The notes: generated by a model not told the origin, from the sequence alone. Positions 1 to 14,865 are shown, counted from the stretch's first letter. The stretch: 64,000 nt of DNA from Hydractinia symbiolongicarpus (GCF_029227915.1 NC_079875.1:5332001-5396000); one strand, 5' to 3'. A program made the numbers and translations.

Positions 1-574
1 GATGTGGTTAAATATTTTCAGTTTCTTGTACTGTGAGCTATATAGTTTTTACCTATTTTGTGATTAAAATGGTTGCAATACTTGCCAGCTGGTCTTATAT
101 GTAAATGACTGCTTCGAACATCAACATGTATCTTTTTCTGTTACTTGAAAAACAGTAATATTAGGAAAAGTGAATTATGAAAAGGATGAGGAAAGCACAA
201 GTGGCTATGAAATATTTTTCTTAAAAGTATAATAATTAGGTTTGTATGATTGATTACAAAAAAAGAATATATACATTAAAAATGTCATGGCCCTACTGTG
301 CCTACAATTTTTTAAATTGTTGTGCTACTCTAGCATTGTTTGAATTGTCTATTCTGTAAATTACACTAGTTTCAGTAGCAGTAAAATTGGTAAAATAGTA
401 GATCCTAGACTTAGGCTGGGGCTATTATGCCACATCCATACAGTGTTACAGAAAATACGTAACTCTATTTACTCTCATATTGCAAAAACTAATAAATTGT
501 AATCTCTGTTTTTCAGACTGTTAGATGCAAAATTATGGATTTTTTTCAAAATTTTAGAAATATATATATATAAT
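1..574. other. Upstream flank of NUF2, no gene seen
   Basis: AT-rich DNA without a convincing reading frame. It ends in pyrimidine-rich acceptor-like sites (AG at about 512-513 and at 556-557) just before the NUF2 start codon, so it probably contains a 5' UTR intron or a trans-splice acceptor. Confidence 0.5.
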
Positions 575-3500
575 ATGGCATCAGCTAGTGAAATCCAGGT
601 TCCAATATTGGATGAGGAATTAATACTTTCTGTAATTAAAGACATTACAAATGAGCAATTTACCGCAAATGATTTGAAAACTCCAACTGTAAGTTTGGTT
701 TGGTTTCTATTTGTTTCATTGAATTGACATTGAAATTTTTATGAAAGTCCTTATTTAAAAGTTGAGTTTATTAAATCACACATACGGAGTAGTGTGATAT
801 GTTGGTTTACCTTTTTTTCGCGGCGGTGGCGGGTGTCTTCGGTAAAGTTTTATCACACTGGATTCGAGTCATTGTTATTGCTCATTTCATGGGATAAAAA
901 AACTCTCTACTATTTTCTCACCTGTAAGCAGAAAGCTGTTGTGCTTTCTTGATATAAAGTTAAAACACAAGACTTTTTTTATTGAAGCATGGTGCTTAGT
1001 TAAGATTAAGAAAGAAGCTGTTGTTGCTGAAATTTTTCAAGAAAAAGTGAAGTAAAGTAAAAACGTGATTTAAAAACCATTAATTTTATGATGACTTGAA
1101 GGAACGCATGTTTTGAAGTGTTTTTATGTTACAATACGTAATATAATAACAAGCAAACCAATTTTCATTATTGTATGTAGGAAAATTATGAAAAATATAA
1201 AGTTTATGTTTTTTATTTTATTTTTTCACATGGAATAATTGAAGTGTTTGGAAAGGTATACTGAATAATATAATAAAATTGATTTTAGTATAACAAGTTG
1301 TATCCTGTTTACAGTGGATTTATATGCCATCTATTAAACGTGTCAAATGAACAAATTTCCCAGGTACATTTTTTGTGTTTTTGAATTTAATATCTTGATT
1401 TTGTTTTGTGTATTTAAGCTGAAATGATATTTCAGGTACCTCTACATGTTATGGAAACTGTTGCCCATCCAGAACTGTGTATTGAAGAAGCCACTGGACA
1501 ATTACTGTTTATAAAAGCTTTGTAAGTTTACTTCTGAAACTTTGTTTTATTACTATTTTTATCATTGTGAATAGATATTACTAAATAGAATATTTCTCCC
1601 AGTAAAAATATCTATGGAAATTCACCATTCGCCTGTCATTAATTATAATAATTTCTAAATTAGCTGTAACGTTTTTAACCAATTGCTATTATTTCAAATT
1701 CATAACATATTTATAGTGCACTACGCTAAAAAAAATATTTTCCAATTTCAACTGTTTAATAATCCAACGCTCTAAATAACCTTTTGTTGATTATAAACCA
1801 TTTTCTAACACTAGGATGGATAATTAAATTGAAGTTTTTACTGTTTTTTTTTTCTGTCTTTTTTTTTTCGCATTGACAATATTGTATATATATATAAGTT
1901 GTTTTTCGTATTTTATTTTAGGGAATATCTATTCAATGCATGCTGTATAAACAATTTTTCTATGAGTGATTTGATTGCACCCAGTAAGTGCATTTTTTCT
2001 TTACACATTTTTAAATACCTTTTTGCCTTGTTATAGAAGTTGTTTATATTTTCACTATGTGCTTAAATTTATGTAATTCTTAAGTTAGGAATGCTAGACC
2101 TTGACCAAAACCACCCTGAAAAGTTTGAGAAAAGATGCACTTAGCTCGACAAGAAGTAAAAAAATTTTAATGATAGCCTGTCTCTGTAAAAATAATATTT
2201 ATTTTCCTGTTGCATTAGTAGGATAGATATATTATCTACTATATTATCTGAACCCAATGGTTTGGCTCTATCTTAGGGAATATGAACAATTTTTGTATCC
2301 ATTATGTGTTGTTTTTGTAAATATGACATTTGTTTATTAATCTATTTTTTTTGTATGTATTTAAAATTTAGCTAAAAAAAGAACTAGAAGGCTGCTCAGG
2401 TGTGTTGTTAGCACATTATTTTCCTGTGTGAGAGCATGTTATATATGTTATAACTGTAGTTACACAATTACTCTGTATACTCAGGTTCTTATCAAAACAA
2501 ACTTAAGGCATTATCTGTAATTCCAGAAACTATTTTTGTTGTTTGATTATATTTGTATAGGCTTTTTAATAGTCTTCTAATATGTTCTACTAATTTTTGG
2601 TGAATCGAAATGCCATTTTTGCTAATCACTTTGCGAAAAAAACGATAAAGTTGCGAATCGAATATTTTTAGTGGCAATAGAAATGCTTTTTTAGATAGCA
2701 CTTTAAAGGCTTGAGAACGAAGAATTGTGATAGAAAAGGTTTTTTAGGTCACATTTTAAAAACTTAAGAACGAACAACGGTGACAGAAAGGCTTTTAGAT
2801 TGCATTTTAAGAACTTCAGAACAAAGAATGACGATAGAAATGCTGTTTTAGATCGCATTTTAAGAATTTAAGAATGAAGAACGGTGATAGAAAAATGGTA
2901 ATTGATCTAAGGTGTTCCCAGGTCACATCTAGATGGTGGTTTACTTCGTTACAGAGTGCAGAAATGTTTGCAAACCGACTTTACTTTTCTAATTCGAACC
3001 CTGTGTAGCCTGTCATGTGGTTTAAATGTGTACTTAATTGATTTTGTGACTCCATGGAGGGAGCTGTAACCACATAGGACCACTGAATTAATAAGTCTTT
3101 CATCCTCTCTATGTTGATTTTTTTCTTCTTTAGTGCAATTGTCAACTTTGCGCAATTTCACTTGCAATATGAAAGTGTGAAAACTGAAGTGTCAAACAAG
3201 TTGGTGAGATCTTTGTTTTGAATTTAGTTTTTGCTGGTGTTGAGTTTTTGCCTCCATGAAAGTGGATAATGTATTTCTATTATTTCTAAGGAAACTTTGA
3301 TAAAAGATCAAGAAATATATGCTAAAAGAAGAGATCATTTAAAAGAAAAAATTGCTCTACTCAAGTAAGTCAGCCTTTAAAGTTTTGGTAATTAAACTTT
3401 TCATCATACAAATACTACAGTACTTCATCATGCAAATACTTTAATGCAATTTATTTGTTTCGCTAATATTAAATCTATATAAAATTCATAAACATTCTTT

Positions 3501-6500
3501 TACTTTACCCTAACAAAAACTTAAGTTAATGACATCACTATGATATCATTTTGATTTTTTACATGCAACGTGTAAATATCCACTGTTGTATTTGGAAGAG
3601 AGTGTTTATTTCAGTTTGTTAGCATAGAATTTTATATTAGAAAACACTTTTCTTTGGCCACATCTAAAATGCCATTTTGTATTGTCGGTTTGGTTATTTT
3701 AGCATTAAATAGGTTTGAAAAGTGCCAAAAAAAAAATTTGCATATATAAAAGTGTTGAATATACTAATTTTTGCATGTATTAAATTTTTTTTTTTTGAAA
3801 TTGCATCTTACTTTGTATTTCTATTTCAATGTGCGCGTCAGTTTCTTTGTTCTATATGATGAGTCAGCAATATAAATTCTGCACGATATGCATTTTGTAT
3901 TTATTTTTTATATTAATATACTATCATTTATTTAAAATATAGAGCTCAAAAGATTGAGAAACAGAAAGCTGTCCAAGAGGTTTGTATTACCTTCTTTGGT
4001 TTAGTGTAGCAGTCCTAAACTTTTGGTCGAAAAGTTTTAGTGTATATATTTTTGGATAATTCTCTAAAATTAAAAATTATTTCCAAGCAGTGCAAAATGA
4101 TCTGACATGTCAATTACATTTGGACCAATAAGAACCCAGATTTTTTTTTTTTTTTTTTGCTAAAATCTAAAATGTTTGTTTTTTGTATACTGCAGTCTTA
4201 ATGTCTTGTATTTAGATGAACTTGAGTGCACTGAAAGCTAAACAGCAGGAGACAGATGCCCTGAAAGTAAGCATGTTACTGCTTATTTTACAACTTGTAC
4301 CTCTGTGAACATGTTGTGGTGCAGAATCATCACTTAACTCAACTCAACAATTCGACTCATAGCACATATACAAACAACTTGAACGACATTACTTAAAGAT
4401 ATTTTCGAATAAAAAATTTTTAAATTGCTGTAACTGTGGATTAATTTTTCAGCAGGATATAAGCTCTCACTTGGCTGTAATACAGTCACTTTATATCATC
4501 TTAAGAATCCTCGAATTCTTTAAATCACATTTAAAAAGCATTTAAACATTCTTCGAAACTCTTTTTGGAAGTGATGTTGAGGGCAAAAATCTAAATCTCA
4601 GTCACTCTTTATTTTGAAGGAGCAAACACAAAGAAGTAATCTCGCAGTAAAAAGTGAAGTGGAAGAATTACAAAATGTTTTGGTAAGTTCTCTTCCTCGA
4701 TTTCTTTTTGGAGTCATGTGAATCCTTGTGTAAATAACGGTTATATAGGTTGTTTTTCGGGATTTAAAAACAAAATGTAAAGCATAAGAAAACCAACTTT
4801 TTTAATTAAAATACAAAGTAAATAAAGTTTTTTTTTTGTTTTCCCTACAGAATTTACTTTTTTTGAGTAGTATAATTCTGCTTTTTTTTCTTTAAACATT
4901 TCGTTTATTAAACTAAGATCTGACAAGCCTAGGGAAAATAGATAGATTTATTGTCATACATATTCTGGAGATATTTCATCTGGCTACCATCTTAAACAGG
5001 ATATAGGTATTGTTAGAGGAGTAGCTGTGGATAAATCTTATTCCTTTTTCTGCAAATCCCAGCCAATTTACATTTTTGTGTATCTGTAGCACGACTTTGA
5101 AAATCGTGCAGAGACAAACAAAGAGTATTATTTGAAGAAAATAAGAAGCTTGTTTAAGGCATGCATTTTTAAAGTATTCATATTTACAGTAGCATGTGAT
5201 GTGGAGACATTTTGGAAGCATACTGCAAGCATACCACAAACTACTTCTCATACAACCCATATTTCTATGTGGACTTTACCTCGATTATTTATAATACTTC
5301 TAATTTGCTTTTATCTTGCTATATTAGACTGTGGCCAAAGCCTCGAAGTTAATTCGTCAAGGCAAAGAGGCTGTAGAAGAGCATCTTAACCGTGGTCACA
5401 CGCTGGCTGTAAAAGAGAAGATATATAATGGCTTTGGTGAGGTACGTAATGGTTTGAACATGGACTTTTTTTACTCTTACAGTTTGATTAGTAATGATTT
5501 CAAAGTAACTTCTGTTGTTGACACTTGATATAAGCATGTGTTTTGATGACCAGATTGCTGCAACTCCTTGAAAGCCTTTACAAAACTAAAGGCTTAAATA
5601 AAGGGTAGATATTCTGAAAAATTAAATTAAAATTTCTACCGTATTGTTGTGTTCAAATATTTTACTATAAATTCTTTTATATTTTCTTTTGTGCTGTATG
5701 AGACTGACTGCTTGTTTGCACAACAAAAGCTAAAAATGCATTACATGCACAAAATAGTTCGAAAACCCTTTCTCTCACAAGTTTCACTATTTTTTTAGGT
5801 TGCACCTTCGGCTTTGAAACTAATCACCAACATAAACGAAGATACAAACGCTTGCATGTATGTGTTTTGATGTGATGCTGTGTTTATCTTTGTCTTGCAA
5901 CTGTTGAAATATTCGATTGCTCACAAGGAGTGGGTTTCTTGTAATGTGACTGAAGGCGATCTAAAGATATTTTATGTCTATATTTCCATCATAATTCGAT
6001 CACTTTTGAATTACATAATTTTTTTCATTCTGCTGTCACATTACAGTTACAGTTTCTTATTTATCACAGCAGTGTTTTAAAAAAATGAACGACAAAATTC
6101 TGGATCAATTACCTTTACAATTTTTTTGATGAAAACCAATTTAACTCATTTCCCGAACAATGTTATTTCTGGTATATACCAGTTTGGCTGTTCGTTCCTT
6201 CTAATGAAAACATTCAATCTAAGTTGTTTAATGTCTGCATAAGACGAGCACTTCTCTACAGAGTACTCCCAACTTTGATAGTAATTTTTATATGTTATAT
6301 TGTTTTGTTTTTTTATGTATTATTTTTTAAAGGGTTGCCACAAGCGAGATTGAAAAAATTCGAGATCGAACAGTTGAACAATCGATTAAGTTGAAGAACT
6401 TATCAGCTGACAAACAAGTGAGTATACAACTATGATGTATTGTTTAGAATAATGATTTTTTAGAATGTCATGCTAAATTTTTGTCATTCCCAATTTATTG

Positions 6501-9030
6501 ATACATGCGTGTTGTTTAAAAATAACTCATAATATGATTTACAGCTCATTTTTGTTAGCATTTTTTAGCAGGCAATACGCAAAACCATTATTAAAATGTA
6601 TCTCACAATGTAAACAAATACCAAAAGAATAAATTTATAAAATGAGCTAACCTAGATTTTCTTTTGGGATTCTCTTTGTAAACAGGTTTTCTGAGATGGA
6701 ATGTATACCACCCATATGGCATTGGTCCGTGTGCCATTTAAATTTCACAGGTTAAAAAACTTTCAAACTTGTCAACAATTATATAGTTATTTAAAGTTAT
6801 TTTAACTTCTTATTTTGCAGATGTAGTCGAACATAGTGTAACAAATACAAAGCAGTTTTGATGTGCCACTGTAAAAAGAAAAGTTGCTAGTAAAAAAGTA
6901 CTGCCCTCACCAACTCAACCTGTAATATAGAACACATTGTTGTAAGTAAGAGTGAAAATATAAAACGATTTATTAAAAAATGAATAACAATATATTATTA
7001 TGACAAAATCGAAAATCAAATCAGACTTTGTATTTGGACAGCTCAGCACCACAAATTGTTATTTTGTTATACCTAATTTTTACTAAATCACGGCAAATAC
7101 AGTTTATATACCGAGGCTTGTGTTCATTTATATGGATATGGTTATGAGATGTTGTTGTTGTTTTTCGTTGTAGAATCTTCAACGTTTAATTCAAAGTCAT
7201 ACAGAGAAACGAGATCGTTTTACTTCTAAATACAACAAGAAAATGGAGATCTGTAATGAAACTCAAAAGAAACTAAATGAGTAGGTTTTAAGTGTGATTT
7301 GTTAAAAAAAGGTTTGTCGTACCTTGACAACCTGGTATTCAGACTTGTTGGTCTTCGATAAGGTTCGACAAAAACTCATGCCTGTTTCAAATTTTTACTT
7401 CCAGATCTTTTGTATCATAATCTTTGTCATATCTTTTGTTTTAAAGGTTATTTTTCTCATTATTTAATATATTTTTTTTTAAATTTATCATCTTGTAGAC
7501 TCTCTGAGAAACAGAAAAAAATGAGAATTTAGTTTAAGCCAGGAAAGGGTTATACATTCTTATAGAAGTGTTCTTGAACTGTCTATATTCTCACACTTTT
7601 GATGTGGTTGAGCAACGATTGGTTAAGATTTAACTTTTAACCTTACTATGTGATAAATTGGACTTTAAAAGATGGACGCTGTGTGTCGTTTCGTCTCGAC
7701 TGTAGGTAACAGTATGCGCGTACAATGATTGCTTGTGTTTTTATTTTTTTAGAAAAGAAGCTAAAGTACTCTCTGATGTAATGGAGAAAAATGAAAAGTT
7801 GAATCAAATTCGAATGGAAATGAAGAATTTAACAGAACAGGTTGAATTTTTGATAGGATCGAATTTGTTGTTTGTTTGTTTTTTGTTGATGTTGTTTTCT
7901 TGCAAATTTAATACTGCATAGATTGGACAATTTTTGGACCATGTTCACATTATACCGGATATATTTTTATGCCATTATGAAAATCTACCCGGTATAGTGT
8001 GAACAGAATCGTTGCATGTCGACATGTGTCGTTTATAGGTGGTCACATTACAATTTTATGACTAAATCATCCCTTGTGGCACAATTTTAATTCAAAGTTT
8101 GTGGGTTAGGAATAAAATGATCACTATTCCCTTTTATTGCTGTTTGTTTTTTATTGTTGATAAAAAATTGTGTTACATTGCGTTATGAAGAAGTCATCTT
8201 AACAAAAATCTCCGCCACAATTTTTTTTAGGAATTACTTGAGCAGAAAGAGCACAAAAGTATCATGAAGATGATGAAGGACAAACAAATTACATTGCAGA
8301 AAAAGGTATACACCTTGCCTTGCATACAAAAGCTAACTCGGTGGTATATAATGTGTTGTGCGAAAGAAGTCGTGAATGATAAAATTTGTTGCAAGCGAAG
8401 GTTTGGACATGACAAAAGTTTTTGTATAAATTTTTGAACTTTTAATAAAACAGCTCCCCGTTTTCGTACTTTAAATAAAACAACTCGCCATTTTCGTATT
8501 TGAAATAAAACAACTCGTAATTTTTGCCAAAATTCAACTTGATTACGTTATCAAGGTGCCTCCCCAACCTTGAAAAACTTTGAATACTTTTAGAAATAAT
8601 TCTGTGTAGTTACAGTACGTGTCTTCTATGTTTTTGTACGCTTACTTTCCTTTCTATTAGTCTAAATCCCGCTATCTCATTTTTGGGATTGTTTTACATT
8701 TCCCTTGATTCTGCTTAGGGATTTTCGTTGTATCTGTGTATTAAAAAACTTAATTATGGCTAAAATTAAGGCGAACCTTAAAACACAAGCAATAAAAAAA
8801 TAAAATAATAAAGAAGAAATTGCAAATACTTGACAGTCACTATGTCAGGCATGTTGATTCACAAATTAATTTTCATGAACATTTAAGGGACTACTTTAAG
8901 TTGGCTGCTATGTTGCACTATGTTTATTTAGATTGCTGTTTACCATGACAGTATAGCAACAGAATGTGGTGAAGTCTCGTACAAACTGGACCAATTAACA
9001 GTGTGCGATGTAAGTTACACTGTTGTGTGA
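575..9030 (+). CDS. NUF2: Kinetochore protein NUF2 homologue, 17 exons
   Basis: NUF2 is the Ndc80-complex subunit that pairs with Ndc80 to bind spindle microtubules at kinetochores. I assembled the exons by eye: 575-688, 1289-1363, 1436-1521, 1922-1983, 2372-2399, 3134-3203, 3291-3364, 3943-3979, 4216-4266, 4620-4682, 5328-5441, 5799-5857, 6333-6417, 7174-7280, 7753-7840, 8231-8305, 8932-9030. All junctions are GT-AG and the phases are continuous, giving about 428 aa (human is about 464). Exons 1-6 form the N-terminal calponin-homology head; KKRTRRLL followed by AIVNFAQF is the diagnostic end of that domain. Later exons are Lys/Glu-rich coiled coil. The last exon (IAVYHDSIATECGEV) matches the conserved C-terminal Spc24/25-facing helix. 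A GTAAGT at 9010 could instead be a donor to one further short exon, so the exact C-terminus is uncertain. Confidence 0.88.
2676..2890. repeat. Degenerate tandem repeat, about 53 bp x 4, in a NUF2 intron
   Basis: Four diverged copies begin GATAGAAA or GACAGAAA and end in AAGAACGAAGAA-like sequence, at about 2676, 2729, 2782 and 2833. Confidence 0.6.
7943..8004. repeat. Small fold-back element in a NUF2 intron
   Basis: Arms 7943-7958 (GTTCACATTATACCGG) and 7989-8004 are inverted copies with one mismatch, separated by 30 bp. A MITE-like hairpin. Confidence 0.6.
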
Positions 9031-9916
9031 TCGAAGCCTGTTTACTTCATAATACCGTTAACAGTTTCACGTGTATGTATTTACCACGCCAGAGCAATCT
9101 GTACCTATGTAACCTTTACCTTGCCCACCGAACTAACACACTTCTACCCCACACTCGCGCATCTATATTTATCCGTGAACGCGCGCGCTAAAGTATTAAC
9201 ACGCTGTCATTAGCATGCGCGAGTCCAAGTTATCTCTAACGTGTCCACCCACCCAGCGTGTTAGCCCGTCTTGCAATGTATATATTTTGTATTTTAACGT
9301 AGACAGCCACAGTATCGTCATGAATTATCCCTCAACCAATCGTATGTGAATGAAAGGCGTGTTTGACCAATCATCGTGCAACTAAGACAAAGCGTGAACC
9401 CATCATTATCCAAGAAAGAAATATGTATACAGCAGCTATTACAAATGTGTTGAGACAATGTGATGAGCAAAAGAACTTGTCTTTAATCAGAATATGTATG
9501 TATATATAAATAATTCTTTCTTAGTAATGTTGATAACTAAATACAGTGAAATAGTTTTTTTCCGTTGAAAAAAAAACTTTAGAGTCTGCTTTCCAGTTTT
9601 GTTAGTTTAGATTTTTAAATATTCCAAAGCATTTAAGTATTCAGGCAAAATACCAAATGCGTGTTTTTTACTAACATCTGGCTTTACAGTTGTAGGCACA
9701 ATTAAAAGTTATTTTCACTGCATATTTATATGTATATTTTATGTTCTATTCATGATTATTTATGTTACAACTTTTGTTACATATTATATATTCTATTCAT
9801 GATTATTTGTGTAATACAACTTTTGTTGCAAAAAGATCAACCTCGCGCTTAGAGGAGTAATGTAGTTTTTTTTATTGCTATGTATCAAAATGGCATAAAA
9901 TCATTACCTATAAAAC

Positions 9917-10333
9917 TACCGTAATGATCTGATTAAGCGCCCAGCATTTTTTAAGCGCCTCCCTCGATTAAGCGCCCAGGTAATTTCCTCAATGTTCAAT
10001 AAGCGCCCAGCACTTATTAAGCGCCCCCTCGAATAAGCGCCCACCCGATAAAAGGGGGCGCTTAATCGAAGACTACCCTGAGAAACTGAGCGCTTATTTG
10101 AAAATTTTACTTTCTTATATTGAGAACCCTAGAAAGCCTAAGTTTATTTTTTTACATCATTTGTTCAGTTTTATTTTTCAGGAAAAAACAAAATTGAAAA
10201 TTACCGTTTGTACAAAATTAGGAAAAATTTATAAGCGCCCAGCATTTTTAAGCGCCCTCCTCGATTAAACGCCCATGCAAAAATTCCAAAAATCTAATAA
10301 GCGCCCAGGTCGTTTGTTCGGATCATTACGGTA
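9917..10333. mobile_element. MITE with TACCGTAATGATC terminal inverted repeats
   Basis: Perfect 13-bp inverted ends, TACCGTAATGATC at 9917-9929 and its complement at 10321-10333. If the outer TA is the target duplication, this is the pattern of a Tc1/mariner-type non-autonomous element. The interior carries repeated AAGCGCCC(AG) motifs in both orientations near each end. It contains no transposase frame. Confidence 0.75.
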
Positions 10334-12029
10334 TTTGAATATATTAATACATATAATATATATATATATATATATAGTGCTGTTTAAGCATATGCTGCGA
10401 TATATATTGTGATATATGTTGCGTTTGAGAGGTTTTTGGATACAGCTTGTAAAACTAAGCAGGTTGTTTTTTTGAAAAAGATGTATTAAATAAAGACAGT
10501 TATTGGAGGGATATGCACCAATAGTTGGCAACCTTGATTCCAACGTCAATGCAGAAGATACTGGGCTCGAGGTTGTAAGTGTACATGGAGCACTCCCATA
10601 GTTACTCTAATACTTTCAAAGTTACTATTTGCACACTTCTGCTATTCCGTTCAGACAACGGTCTAATAATATCACACATACAGAAACCGGTTTTTTTAAA
10701 TGGAAAGTTAATTGTTAAAAGAAATATGTTTTTCACATGCAGATATTAAATTTACTCTACTCAATAATTATTTGTTAATTGTATTTTGTTTCTTCTATTT
10801 ATTGTAGATTTAGTATTAGTTTGTTTTCTCGGTTGCCATATAAACTGTGAAGATGGGAGAAAATGATATTAACTTGGTCACATATCTATGACCCGATATT
10901 TGCAGGGTAATCATTGGAACTCCTGAAAATAAACATACTCCTTCGAAGAACTCATACAAAGTTTAACAAAAAATATCTTATAAAAATTATTTTTCGTTCA
11001 GGTTATGGGAACCAACCACGTTTGAAAATAAAGAGAAAAAATATCAGAAGTGTCCTAAAATTTACTTTTTAAAAATAAGCGGCAATCTTGATAGAGGATT
11101 TAAGGGTGGTCGCAACCATTTCGTCATGCCGTCATCATAATAACATTTTATCGCCTAAGTGTGCGCAAAATTAGATATTTTGATTTCAATTCTATAGGCG
11201 CGCCAAGTCAGCTACTTCGTCTCCAATCCATTCCATTTTAGCTTGGTAACACCTTTTACCACCCATATAGTGGCTACTTATGCGTAGTGTTCACAACATA
11301 TCCTTTTGTTTTGCTTAGAACAGATTTTCGTGAAGTTGAGATCAGTCTATGTTTATCAGCTTTCTTTGAGCTAAGCGGGCCGTCCTCTGTTGTGAAATAA
11401 ACATTCTCTGCTGCTAGTATAAATGACAACGGCCGTTCTTTTGAGTCTGTACGCGTACTGTAGGACTTCATACTAAGCTATAAAGTAAACACAGTTGTTG
11501 ACATAAAAATTTGATTAAAGAAACGCACAACAGCAAACAATGACGTAAACTTAGTTGTGGCTTACCCCTGGGGTTTCAACTTAATATAATAAATCTTATG
11601 AAAAAAGAGGTTGAGTATGGCTTAAAATTGCAAATTGGTTATTAGTCACCAAATACAAAGATATTATTAGTATGATATTAGATATTCTTAGATTTTTAAA
11701 CTTCCATTTAAAAAAGTTTTGGAAAACAAAATAACTAATTTTTCTTCCTAAGAACCAGTTATTACAACTTTTCTGGATTGTTATTCTTAAGTGCTGGGGG
11801 AGATTACATGAGTCGGTTTGACTGGTTGCAACCGTTTTTTTTCAAATGTTTTTTTAGATACTGCATCTACCATAATTCATTCAGTTTTAATTCATGCAAA
11901 AATCAATGGTTTTGTTTTCATCAACAATACAAAGCCAACCCAGGTTGTTATTACTACATGAATCCAGCCAACTTGCTATATTGAGAAGGCTAATAAAACC
12001 AGCCAGCAGGCATCCTACTTTAAATGGTG

Positions 12030-12230
12030 CCATAGCCCCTGAGCTGCTATTACGGCGCCACACATCAAAATGCCCTAGAAACGAGGTTGTTCAACTTGTA
12101 AACTCCAAACATGTAATTGCATAGGATCGGATATAGTTGGTCTTTGACTTAAACGATGCCTTGGGCTGTCATTACGGAGTCACACATCAAAAAGTCAAAA
12201 TACTCTGGGGACAAGGTTGTCCTGCTTGGT
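12030..12230. repeat. Two fragments of the CTCGTCCCCAGG-type short element
   Basis: Two related pieces in tandem (about 12030-12097 and 12150-12230) each contain a TTACGG(C/A)G core, CACACATCAAAA, and end in an (A/G)GGTTGT-like arm. They resemble the more complete copy at 40384-40478. Confidence 0.5.
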
Positions 12231-13196
12231 TGACTCTACACATGTAATTACATAAGACGGGTACAGTGGTCTTGGTTTTAAGTTGACAGACTCACTCGAC
12301 TGCAAGCGAGTCAGCACCAAGTCAACCCGCACTACCTGATCCACTACTTTACTAACTGGTTTTATCACGTCATAGTGATTACACGAACCAATAAGAATAC
12401 TTACAATAAGTAAATGACCAATCAAATAAACCAACAGAACAATACCAATAACAATAAGAATTGTCTTTGTGGAGTAGATAACTTTTTCAACACCTGAGGT
12501 ATTTTTCATCGTGAACGACAGGATCTAGAGAAAAGTGATTTTTTTAACGATGGCAAAAATTTAAATTCAGTTCGACTGGATTTACTAACCGCTAAAGCTA
12601 GTGAAAGTATAATGACTTGTGACAAGCCTGGGGAAAAGGGGACTTTCAAACATCTTATGGTCACTTCTTTTTCGTTAAAACGTATTAAATTTCCAAACAA
12701 ATTTTCAGTCTTTTTATTTGAGTGTTAAATTTATGTTATCACGAAGTAAGCAGCGATTTTATGTAAAGAGAATGGTTTTAAAAATGGAGGGGACAGGTGA
12801 CTAAGTTGGTTGGTTGGTTAAAATTGGCTACAGATCCAATATAAATCCCAAAGCGTTGCTGCTTTAGGATGGATAAAAAAAGTGTTGGAAGCCATCTATA
12901 ATGTTACCTCTGAAAAAGCGTAAGAGGGAAGATAGGGGACGAAAAAAATCGTCAAACCAATTAAATTTAAATATTACCTTTTGTTCGCATCATTTAACCT
13001 AGAAATAATTATGAATGCCACTGGGTTTTCTTAGATTTCTTCTTAAAAGAATTGTCAATGTTTATTTAACGAGATTTATGGATATTATAAGAACCTTTCT
13101 CGTCCCCAGAGCTCTTTCAGATAAACCTCGAAATTAAGAGCTCTGGGGCAAGAAATAGTAATAATAATCATTGATTTGCTGTCGGTGTAGAACTCA

Positions 13197-13275
13197 ACCT
13201 CGTCCCCAGGCCCATTTTTCTCTTTCTGACAATCTCGGACGGCGAGAAGAAATGACCCTGGGCCACACTGGTCAG
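13197..13275 (+). repeat. CTCGTCCCCAGG-family element, left copy of an inverted pair
   Basis: Begins AACCTCGTCCCCAGG and contains TTCTGACAATCTCGGACGG and GAAATGACCCTGGGCC. The reverse-complement relative lies at 14866-14952. Confidence 0.55.
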
Positions 13276-14865
13276 TTTCGAGATCTGATTGGTTTCTCAA
13301 GTTTCCGTTAATTATGAAGATAAATTAATTTATGCGTAAAAAATTTAATAATAACAGAAAAACAATAATGGCGGCTAAGTTTATGTGCGAAAGGGACGCT
13401 GGAATGTTTATGTTCTGCTGGACTTAATTTATTTTTGTGAAAATAAAATATTCCGCATTGTTAGTATAGCTTAATGTGTAAACAAAATTAAATAGCGTTT
13501 AGTTGTGTTCAGAGGCTGTTAAAGTAAGCTTCTGTTTTTTTTTGAAGTGCAGTTGAGGAGGTAGCTACTAGACTAGAAAGCTAGCTATGCTAGCTTTTGT
13601 GCACAGGGTGTAGTAAAAAACACAATGAAGGTTTCCTTGAAGACATGTTTAGCAGCTATCTAGCTAGCTCAAATACAACACAAGGTATATACAGGTATAC
13701 ACAACTAATCCTATTTCTCCTGAACAGACCTTCTTTTACACTCTAGCTAATATTCTTTCGAGGCAGAACACATAAACAAAAAAAAATCATATGCTGTTGA
13801 TTTGGTTGAAAAAGATTACTAAATAGTTATACGCTTAATTAAATCTATTTTTCAGATTAAATAACAATTTTCTCTGACTGCATGAAATGCAACATCCTAT
13901 GTTTTATGACTTTTAATCTCTTAGTAAAGCAACAAACATAAATTCATTGAAAAAGTCAATTGGTTTGACCATAGTGGCCATTTAGTTGTAAATGAGTTTC
14001 CAGGAACGCGTTTCGTCAAAACCGAAAGTGTAATGTGATAAAAAAGAAGGATAAAGAAAAAAAGATATTGAGTTAAAACTTGTTAGTAGATGCTTTTAGG
14101 CTGGTCTGATGGGATTAGCATAAAAAATGATCCTGTAATAGCTATACTTTTTGAATTTAGCCAATTAAAAGCAGGGCGATAATATTTTTTTTAAAGACAA
14201 TTATAAATTTTGACCTAACAATTGTAATTTTTTAGACAATACAATTTATTTAGGTGTATATGCACGTTACGACAATGGCTTTAAATGCGCTAGGACTCCC
14301 TTCGCAGGACCCTTGTTGATAGTAGTACCAACAGGAACTAAAACTAGATATTCTGGGTAAATAATTTCAATAATAAAATAATAATAAGCATCTTCAGTAA
14401 TTCTAATCACAAAACCCTCTGAAAATTCTGTGGCTTGGAAGCTAGCTATAGCTAGCTAAAAGTACTTTTACTCCTAAATATAATATGAAATAAAGATACC
14501 TAAAAATCATAATTAAAAAAGTGTATAGCTAGCTTGGTTTGCACAACCTTTGTAGCTACAAAAGTACGTCTTGGACCTTTGCTAGTTAGCTAGCATAGAT
14601 GGCTGAAAACTTTAAAATAAATATATATTTAAAATTGTTTGTAGCCAAAAAAAGCGAAGGCAACACTGCAATCATGTTTTCTTGAAGCAAAAACTCAAAA
14701 CACTTTAGCTAACTTGTTTCTGATTAAAATTCAAACTCTATCCATGATTTCGATCCAAGATTGTTTTGCATAAATTATTGCAATACGGTGTTCTCGTCGG
14801 TCCGCATGCAATTCTTAACAAAATGACCAAATTTTGCATAAATTAAAAATCAGCACGAATCGTGC

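Noticed and set aside
12195-12509. 104-codon minus frame with a strong hydrophobic segment
   Set aside because: Its second half runs through a CTCGTCCCCAGG-family repeat fragment, and no splice sites or homology support it; the hydrophobic stretch alone is weak evidence.
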